A DNA stretch of 64,000 nt from Bettongia penicillata ogilbyi (lineage: Eukaryota > Chordata > Mammalia > Diprotodontia > Potoroidae), in contig JAJHZJ010000401.1 in assembly GCA_023548195.1 (NCBI GenBank), forward strand, positions 434,001 to 498,000. The letters run 5' to 3'. The notes under the pieces are model-generated. The model saw nothing but the letters and a program-made list of their open reading frames with translations, did not search any database and was not told the DNA's origin. The position numbers and the translations under genes were made by a program. How positions within the stretch are numbered: position 1 is the first letter of the stretch; each line of letters starts with the position of its first letter. Shown piece by piece: positions 57,138 to 64,000 of the stretch.

Positions 57138-57712
57138 AAATGCACACTCATTTTGGTATGAAAACCTATCTTACAGTATAGGAAAGTGGGGGAGAGGGAG
57201 ATTAGCAAGGGGGGGTATGATGGAAGAGAGGGCAAAGGGAGGAGGGAGCAATTTGAAGTCAACACTTGGGGAGGGACAGGATCAAAAGACAGAAGAGAAA
57301 CAATGAGGGGCAGGTTAGGATGGAGGGTAATTCAGTTAGTCTTACACAACACGACTATCAGGGAAGTCATTTGCAAAACTACACAGATATGGCCTATATT
57401 GAATTGCCTGCCTTCCCAAAGGGAATGGCTGGGGAGGGAGGGATGGGGAGAATTTTTAACTCAAAGTTTTAGGAACAACTGTTTAGTATTGTTATTGCTA
57501 CTAGGGAAGAAGACATACAGTTAATGAGGAATAGAAAGTCATCTGGCCCTACAGGAGAAAAGAGAAAATGGAGACAAGAGAAGGGAGGGATGACAGAAGA
57601 GAGGGCAGATTGGAGATAGGGAAAATTAGATTGCTTGGGGTATTGGGGTGGGGGGAGGAGATAAAAGGGGAGAAAATTTGGAACCCAAAATTTTGTGAAA
57701 ATGAATGTAAAA
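57138..57712 (+). repeat. Two related modules in the H7 3' UTR
   Basis: Module one (57138-57480) and module two (57500-57712) share an order of phrases. 'tggaagagagggcaaaggga' at 57221 pairs with 'tgacagaagagagggcagat' at 57591. 'gatggggagaatttttaac' at 57442 pairs with 'aaaggggagaaaatttgga' near 57664. 'tcaaagttttagg' pairs with 'ccaaaattttgtg'. This looks like an old tandem duplication fixed in the family, since H1, H3, H5 and 35955-36740 show it too. Confidence 0.6.
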
Positions 57713-57717
57713 AGTTA

Positions 57718-57727
57718 AATAAATAAA
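57718..57727 (+). terminator. Poly(A) signals at the H7 3' end
   Basis: Overlapping AATAAA hexamers at 57718-57723 and 57722-57727 lie directly before the A run. The same arrangement ends H2, H5 and H10. The signal is very close to the tail, as in other L1-type elements, which makes read-through likely. Confidence 0.7.
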
Positions 57728-57779
57728 AAAAAAAGAAACAGATCCTTCCAGTCAACCTTCCAGGTGGTCCTGGGTCACA

Positions 57780-58966
57780 CACTGTTTCCTGTTGTATTTT
57801 CTCCCCTTTTCTTCCCCAGTGTTTTCTTTGGGATATAGACCTAGTGGTATTGCTGGGTCAAAGAATATCTACAGTTTTTCTTGTCCTTTGGGCATAGTTC
57901 CCAATGGTTTTCCAGAATTGTAGGACTTCACAGTTACACAAACAGTGCATTACTGTATCAAATTTTCATATAACTTCCTGGATTTGCCATTTGCCTTTCC
58001 TGTCATGTTAGCCAATATGATGGATGAGAGGTAATTACCTCAGAATTGTTTTAATTATTATTTTTTTAATTAACATTGATTTAGAGCATTTTTTCCACAT
58101 GATTTTTGATAGCTTTTCTTTTCTAATGAAAACTGCCGGGTCATATCCTTTGAAAATTTATCAGTTGGAGACTGGTTCTTATTTTACCTTTCCCTATACC
58201 TTACCATACCCTATATATTTGGGAACTGTAGACTTTGTTAGAGAAACTTGCTATAAAAAATTTCTCAGTTTACTGTTTTCATTCAATTTTGGTTGTATCA
58301 ATTTTGTTTATGCAAAACCTTCTTAAAATGGTCCATCTAACCCCTCATGATTCTATTTATCTCTTGATTAGTCATAATTTCTTCACTTACTCATAGAAAT
58401 GAGAAGCAAAATTTCCTATATTCTTGAAATTTTATTATGTTACCACATGGTATGTTTAAATTATTTCAATCTTACCTTGGTGTATGATATAATGCAAGGT
58501 ATGGGTTTAAGCCTAGTGTCTGCCAAACCCATTTCTAGTTTACTCAACACTTTTTGTTAGAGTTCTTGTCCTAAAAGCTTGGATCATTGAGTTTCTCAAA
58601 CACAAGGTTACTGTGATCACTTGCCATGGAATATTATGTACCTAATCTATTTCATTGATCTTTCCCTTTTTCTCTTTACCAGTAACAGATTATTTTCATG
58701 ACAACCATTTTTTAATATAGTTTGAAATCTGATAGTGCTAGGCTACCCACCTTTACTTTTTTTTCCATTAATTCTTTTGATATTCTTGATTACTTGTCTT
58801 TCTAGATGAATTTTATTATTTTTTCTATATCTATAAAAATAATTCTTTAGTACTTTGGTTGGTATGGCACCAAATAAGGACATTAATTTATGTGGAATTA
58901 TTTTATTATATTGACTTGGCCTACCCATGAGCAATTATTTAGCTCTGTCTTTATTTGTCTTAACCA
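57780..58966 (-). mobile_element. Old L1 ORF2 C-terminal part, antisense
   Basis: Top strand phrases 'ctttgggatatagacctagtggtattgctgggtcaaag' (57829-57865), 'gtcatgttagccaatatgatgg' and 'tcagaattgttttaattatta' are the reverse of the ORF2 C-terminal half, as at 47150-47400. The match extends to 'ctacccatgagcaattattta' (58921-58941), the counterpart of 48810-48830. More decayed than the large L1, which probably inserted into it. Confidence 0.6.
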
Positions 58967-60873
58967 TGGGGTAGGGGAGGCAGAGTCAAGATGGTAGAAT
59001 AGAGGCAGTGACCTGACTGAACTCAGTCCCAAATCTCTCCAAATAACTTTAAAGATGATTCTAAACAAATTCTAGAGAAAGACAACTCATAAAAAAGATG
59101 GAGTGAAATAAATTTCCAACCCAAGACAACTCGGTCAGATGGCAAGGTCTGTTACATCAAAGCAAGAGAGGAGCAGAGTCAAGCTGATGCGATACCAGGG
59201 CAGACTGCGCCCCAGCTAATTAGTAGCAGGCCTTGTTGTGACTGAATCACTGACAGTAGTGGTGGTTTCCAGACCTCTCAGACCATAGATAGCAAAGACA
59301 ATTTAGAAGCAGGAATGGTCTGTTAAACCTGGGTGAAAGTGGAGCACAATCCAACATAGACCACACCAGCATAGCCCTGGACACAGCAAGTGAACTACTA
59401 ATTAGCAGCAGCACCAGTTGCTGCTGCTTCCAGAGCTCTCAGCCCACAGGCAGTAAGGGATTGAAGGACTGGTCAGAAACAGATTACAGGGGTCTTTTTG
59501 CCAATTCTGAGGAAGGACTCTACTGCTTTACTCATACTTAGATCAAGATCACAGTCCTGGTTGGCAGTCCCAGAACAAGGAGGAACACTTGAAGACCAGA
59601 GCTTGAGGCTACAGTGGAAGGGGGTAAAGTTCAAGGGAAGAAAAGAGTGTTTGTGGTCACTCACAGATCAAAGCACAGGCTAGGAGGGTACTAAACACCT
59701 CTTTTTAGTCATTCCACATAAGAAGAACAGAAAACTTACAGGGCCTTAGAACTGCATCTGAAGCAGCTGCCTGAAACCCCTCTAGCTTGGGACAGTGCAC
59801 CTGGAAGCAGAGTCCCATTTTTAACAAAGATTGAAAGTCAAGTAATAGGCTGGGAAACTCAGTCAACAATGGAGGGAAAAACCTCTAACTGTATTAAACT
59901 ACTATGGTGACAAGGAGGAACAAAGCACATACTCAGAAGAACACAACTAAGTCACAGCTCCTAAAACAGAGGCCTCCAAAAAAGAATATGAATTTGTCTC
60001 AAAAGCTCTTTCCTTTTAAAATCAGATAAGAGAGGTAAAGGAAAAACTGCAAAGAGAAATGAGACTGATACAAGAAAATCATGAAAGATAAATCAACAGG
60101 TTGTTAAAGGAGACACACAAGAATAAAATGACAGTCTGAATAAAATGACACCTTAAAAACAGACTAGGGCAAATGGTAAAAGAGGTCCAAAAATCCAATG
60201 AAGAGATGAATGGCTTAAATAGTAGAATTGACCAAATGGAAAAGAAGTTCTGAAAGCTCACTGAAGAAAGTAATTCCTTAAAAATTAGAATGGAGCAAAT
60301 GGAAGCTATTTTTTTATGGGAAATCAAGAAACAATAAAAACAAAACCAAAAAAAAAAATAAAAAAAAATAAAAATGTGAAATATCTCATTGGAAAAACAA
60401 ATAAACTAGAAAATAGATATAGGAGAGTTAATTTAAAAATCATTGGACTATTTCAAAGGCATGCTAAAAGAAAGAGTTTAAGCATTGTCTCTCAAGAAAT
60501 TAAGGTAAACTGCCCTGATATTTTAGAACCAGGGGGTTAAATAGAAATAGAAAGAATCCACCAGTCACCTTCTGAAAGCAATCTCAAAATGAAAAGTGCC
60601 AGGAATATTATGGACAAATCCCAGAGTTCTGAGATCAAGGAGAAAATAGTTCATCAGCCAGAAAAAAAAAAAAAAAAAAAAAACAATTCAAGTATTGTGA
60701 TACCAGGATTAGGATTTAGCAGTTTCTGCATTAAAAGTTTGGAAGGCTTGGAATATGATATTCTGGAGGGAAAAGGAGCTAGGATTACAACCAAGAATCA
60801 CCTCCCCAGCAAAACTAAGTAATAGGCTGGCTCCTTCAGGAGAAAAATTGACATTCGTTGAAAAAGAGTGCTT
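58967..60873 (+). mobile_element. H8, old L1/HAL1-type element, 5' UTR and ORF1 only
   Basis: The head 'aggggaggcagagtcaagatggtagaatag' (58973-59002) is followed by 900 bp of 5' UTR. An ORF1 relic runs from the ATG near 59870 to the 'EKLTFVEKE' point at 60870. Coiled coil ('VKEVQKSNEEMNGLNSRIDQ' in frames), RRM ('NLKIIGLFQRH') and C-terminal phrases are visible in broken frames. It stops where a TCTA microsatellite begins. The 3' half is missing, so HAL1 status versus L1 cannot be decided. Confidence 0.55.
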
Positions 60874-60874
<1 letters not shown>

Positions 60875-60935
<61 letters not shown>

Positions 60936-60970
60936 GTCTGTCTGTCTGTCTGTCTATGTTTCTATCTATT
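60875..60970 (+). repeat. TCTA/TCTG tetranucleotide microsatellite
   Basis: About 16 TCTA units, then four TCTG units, then a few imperfect ones. It lies exactly at the junction of sense H8 and antisense H9. It is likely polymorphic. Confidence 0.95.
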
Positions 60971-61252
60971 CTTTCCCCTTTGAACCAGTTCAGAAGAGAC
61001 TAAGATTCAATTGATGTTTGTTATCTTTCATATGCCCCTCCAATGTAAAAACTGGGGGTTTTTTATGCCCCTTTTATGTGAGGTAAGTTCCCCCATTCTT
61101 CTTCTCCCTTTCTCTTTGTCCCAACTTAATCCACTTTCTCAACCTTCTATTATTTTTTTGGAAATCATCCCAATATAATCAACTCACACACACACATGCC
61201 TTCTGTCTATGCAGATTCCTTCTATATGTCCATATAATAATAAAATTCTTAG

Positions 61253-61316
<64 letters not shown>

Positions 61317-61919
61317 CTTCCCATATAGGATTGTAAAGAGTTCAACCTTATTAAGTCCTCTATCATTTCTATTCAGCTTTACATTTTTATGCTTCTCCTG
61401 AGTCTTGCATTGCAGTGCCAAATTTTCTCTGCAGCTCTCATATTTTCATCAAAAATTTGAAAGTCATCAATTTTATTAACTAACCAGTTTTTCTTCTGAA
61501 GGATTATACCTTTTTTTGAGATTTTTCCATCATTATAATCATATCTCCTTCTTAAACATCTTGTTCCAAGACCCCTGCCCCTTTAATGTTGAGACTGCTA
61601 AATCTTGTGTAATCTTCACTGTGGTTCTGTTTTATTTAAATCATTCTTTCTGGGTACTTGTTGTATATTCTCCTTCATCTGGGAGTTCTGGAATTTGGCT
61701 ATACTATTCCTGGGAGTTCTTTTTTTACAGTCTCTATCTGAAAGTTATTGATGCATTCTTTCTATTTGGATTTTACCCTTTGGTTCTAAAGTGTTGTGGC
61801 ATTATTTCTTTATGATTTTTAAAAATATGTTATCCATGGAGTTTTTATCATGGTCTCTGGTGGTTCCATAATCATTAATTTATCTCTCCTCAGTATATTT
61901 TCCAGGTCAATTATTTATT
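60970..61919 (-). mobile_element. H9, old antisense HAL1/L1 ORF1 and 3' flank, interrupted by H10
   Basis: On the minus strand, 61919-61440 encodes ORF1 RRM and C-terminal parts (RRM phrases near 61890-61850 and the C-terminal 'KIW..' region near 61470). Below 61440 comes the 3' flank with a CA tract (61183-61194) and a TA run (61254-61313). It breaks off at 61919 within the 'LENILRRDKL' region, where the poly(T) of H10 starts. Confidence 0.5.
61254..61313. repeat. TA microsatellite
   Basis: Nearly pure TA for about 55 bp inside H9. The 80-codon frame through it on the minus strand is an artefact. Confidence 0.95.
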
Positions 61920-62764
61920 TATTTTTTTTTTAATATAAATTTATTTATTTAACTTTATACATTTATTTTCACAAAATTTTGGGTTCCAAATTTTCTCCCC
62001 TTTTATCCCCCCTCCCCAAACCCCAATACACCAAGCATTCTAATTTTCCATATCACCAACCTGCCCTCTCTTCTATCATCCCTCCCTTCTCTTGTCCCCA
62101 TCTTCTCTATTGTCCTGTAGGGCCAGATGAGTCTCTATTCCCTATTAACTGTATTTCTTATGTCCTACTAACAAGAACAATGCTCAAGTTCCTAAAACTT
62201 TGAGTTCCAAATTCTCCCCATCCCTCCCTCCCCACCCATTCCCTTCGGAAAGGCAGGCAATTCAATATAGGCCATATCTGTGTAGTTTTGCAAATGACTT
62301 CAATAATAGTCATGTTGTGTAAGACTAACTGTATTTCCCTCCGTGCTCTCCTGCCCCGCATTGTTTCTTTCTCTCTTTTGATCTTGTCCCTCCATGAATG
62401 TTGACTTCAAATTGTTCCCTCCTCCCATTGCCCTCCCTTCCATCATCCCCCCCACCTTGCTTATCTCCTTCTCCCCCACTTGTATTGTAAGATAGGTTTT
62501 CATATCAAAATGAGTGTGCATTTTATTCCTTCCTTTAGTCGAATGTGATGAGGGTAAACTTCTTGGTTTTTTTTTTTTTTTTTCTCAGCTCTTCTCCTTT
62601 TCCCTCCACTAAAAAGTCTCCTGCTTGCCTCTTGAATGAGAGATAATTTACCCCATTACATTTCACCCACCCTACTCCCACTACATTTCTCTCTCACCGT
62701 TTACCTTAATTTCTTTTAAGATATGGTCCCATCCTATTCAATTCACTCTGTGCTCTCTGTCTTT

Positions 62765-62860
62765 GTATGTGCATGCATGTGTGTATATGTGTGTGCACGT
62801 ACATGCATGTACATGTGTGTGTGCATGTGTGCATGTGTATATGTGTGTGTTTGTGTGTGG
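62765..62860 (-). repeat. Imperfect CA (top strand TG) tract in the H10 3' UTR
   Basis: The longest of the HAL1 tracts here, made of TG with 'catg' and 'tatg' interruptions. Its position relative to the ORF1 stop equals that of the tracts in H2, H4, H5 and H7. Confidence 0.85.
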
Positions 62861-62992
62861 TCCCACCAACTACCCAGATACTGAAAAGTTTTAAGAGTTA
62901 AAATATTGTCTTTCCATTTAGGAATGTAAACAGTTCACCTTTGGTAAGTCCCTTATGACTTCTCTTTGCTGTTTACTTTTTCATGCTTCTTC

Positions 62993-64000
62993 TCATTCTT
63001 GTGTTTGGAAGTCAAATTTTCTTTTCAGCTCTGGTCTTTTCATCAGGAATGCTTGAAAGTCCTCTATTTCATTGAAAGACCATATTTTCCCCTGAAGTAT
63101 TATACTCACTTTTGCTAGGTAGGTGATTCTTGGTTTGAGTCCTAGTTCCTTTGACTTCTGGAATATCCTATTCCATGCCTTTTGATCCCTTAATGTAGAC
63201 GCTGCTAGATCTTGTGTTATCCTAATTTTATTTCCACAATACTGGAATTGTTTCTTTCTAGCTGCTTGCAATATTTTCTCCTTGACCTTGGAATTCTGGA
63301 ATTTGGTCACAATGTTCCTAGGAGTTTATCTTTATGGATCTCTTTCAGGAGGTGATTGATGGATTCCTTCAATACTTATTTTGCCCTGGTTCTAGAATCT
63401 CAGAGCAGTTTTCCTTGATAATTTCATGAAAGATGATGTCTAGGCTCTTTTTTTGATCATGGCTTTCAGGTAGTCCCATAATTTTTAAATTGTCTCTCCT
63501 GGATCTATTTTCCAGGTCAGTTGTTTTTCCCATGAGATATTTCACATTCTCTTCCATTTTTTCATTCTTTTGGTTTTGTTTTGTGATTTTTTGGTTTCTC
63601 AGAAAGTCATTAGTCTTCATCTGTTCCATTCTGATTTTGAGAGAACTATTTTCTTCAGTGAGCTTTTGAAAGCTCACTGCTTTTGAAAGCTTTGTTCTCC
63701 TCATTGGCTTTTTGAACCTCTTTTGACAATTGAGTGAGCCTATTTTTCAAGGTGTTATTTTCTTCAGCATTTTTTTGGGTCTCCTTTACCAAGGTGTTGA
63801 CCTGCTTTTCATGCTTTTCTTGCATCTGTCTCATTTCTCTTCCCATTTTTTCCTCAACCTGTCTAACTCGATTTTCAAAACCTTTTTGAGCTCTTCCATG
63901 GCCTGAGCCCACCGGACATCCACCTCGGATGTCTGGGATACAGAGGCTCCAACCTCCACCTCTTTCCCTGATAACTAGCATTTTTCCTCCCCATCGGAAA
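62993..64000 (-). pseudogene. H10 ORF1p-like, N terminus beyond the window
   Basis: Three adjacent frames make one protein. 63981-63655 covers the coiled coil ('RVRQVEEKMGREMRQMQEK', 'NTLKNRLTQLSKEVQKANEE'). 63704-63369 covers the RRM-like part ('NRSRRDNLKIMGLPESHDQK'). 63310-62993 covers the C-terminal domain ('QYCGNKIRITQDLA' to 'KRKFDFQTQE'). A local duplication at 63660-63690 ('gcttttgaaagc' twice) replaced part of the coiled coil. A stop after 'KEI' near 63325 and a shift near 63385 break the frame. Confidence 0.75.

Larger units (their letters stand above)
54881..57734 (+). mobile_element. H7 HAL1, full length, least decayed
   Basis: A 2.85-kb complete element between exact 12-bp duplications 'gaaacagatcct' (54869-54880 and 57735-57746). 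The 5' head 'ggggggcggagccaagatggc' is followed by a 730-bp 5' UTR with two copies of a 71-bp unit, ORF1 (55611-56710), a 3' UTR with a CA tract (56848-56905), two purine-rich modules, and the tail AATAAATAAA with poly(A). No ORF2 and no trace of one is present between ORF1 and poly(A), so the inserted RNA lacked it. Probably among the most recent insertions here. Confidence 0.9.
46698..57780 (-). mobile_element. Near full-length antisense L1, carrying three insertions
   Basis: On the minus strand the order is 5' UTR (about 57780-57747 and 54868-53957), ORF1 (53956-52990), spacer (52990-52317), ORF2 (52316-46944) and 3' UTR to a poly(T) tract near 46705. Inserted in it are a 524-bp retroposed unit (47558-48081), H6 (49864-50790) and H7 (54881-57734). 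Without these the element is about 6.8 kb, a normal L1 size. All reading frames are broken. This is the best view here of the autonomous L1 that could have supplied enzymes to HAL1, although its ORF1 is a different lineage from HAL1 ORF1. Confidence 0.7.
61920..64000 (-). mobile_element. H10 HAL1, antisense, 5' end outside the window
   Basis: Poly(T)/TTTA tail at 61922-61960, then the full 3' UTR (including a long imperfect TG tract, 62765-62860), then ORF1 from the stop at 62993 to the right edge. The start codon would lie some tens of bases beyond the window. There is no ORF2 between ORF1 and the tail. It interrupts H9, so it is younger. The second duplication cannot be checked here. Confidence 0.8.

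Noticed and set aside
60875..60970. Tandem units considered as a CRISPR-like or satellite array
   Set aside because: They are 4-bp units without spacers, so this is a simple microsatellite.

Overview
This window looks like marsupial nuclear DNA, most likely opossum-like, though the species cannot be fixed by eye. Three things point there. L1-type LINEs with a characteristic ORF1 are dense, tRNA-derived SINEs ending in the 'gctaggtggc' type head are present, and there are relics of L2 and of an RTE-like LINE. I recognise no host gene, exon, tRNA, rRNA or CRISPR array. Almost every open frame above 60 codons lies in a transposon or on its opposite strand.

The dominant feature is a family of L1 derivatives that carry a 5' UTR, ORF1 and a long 3' UTR but no ORF2. 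This is the architecture known as HAL1, or 'half-L1'. I number ten copies or fragments H1 to H10: H1 (3501-8728, interrupted by H2), H2 (4855-7778), H3 (21939-27456, interrupted by H4), H4 (24149-27016), H5 (38376-41107), H6 (49864-50790), H7 (54881-57734), H8 (58967-60873), H9 (60970-61919) and H10 (61920 to the right edge). H8 and H9 are old enough that they could be ordinary L1. H2, H4 and H7 have target-site duplications of about 12-13 bp on both sides, so each inserted without ORF2. H6 shows a seamless 5' inversion, H1 an overlapping inversion, and H4 a probable 3' transduction.

Autonomous L1 copies are also present, all inactive. The largest is a near-complete antisense L1 (about 46698-54868, resuming after H7). 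It has a recognisable ORF1, endonuclease, reverse transcriptase FADD motif and 5' UTR. Shorter L1 pieces lie at 2826-3503, 10555-12300, 21000-21938, 29085-30362, 34920-35510, 37620-38375, 41108-45290 and 57780-58966.

Other elements are an LTR family with three loci, an RTE-like LINE split by one of those LTRs, L2 fragments, SINEs and a 524-bp retroposed unit of unknown class. The LTR loci are an antisense LTR at the left edge, a solo antisense LTR at 16833-17437 with a 5-bp duplication, and a 1.96-kb two-LTR element at 42700-44659 inside L1. The quieter stretches (8730-10550, 12300-13380, 18115-21000, 27460-28540, 30370-33030, 36740-37620, 45290-46480) hold mainly AT-rich sequence with no gene that I can support.

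The elements act as a layered record: L1 supplies the enzymes, HAL1 and SINE copies are probably moved in trans, and the nesting gives relative ages. The most rewarding points are the ORF2-less elements with verified insertion boundaries, the 3' transduction, the twin-priming structures and the uncharacterised 524-bp retroposed unit.
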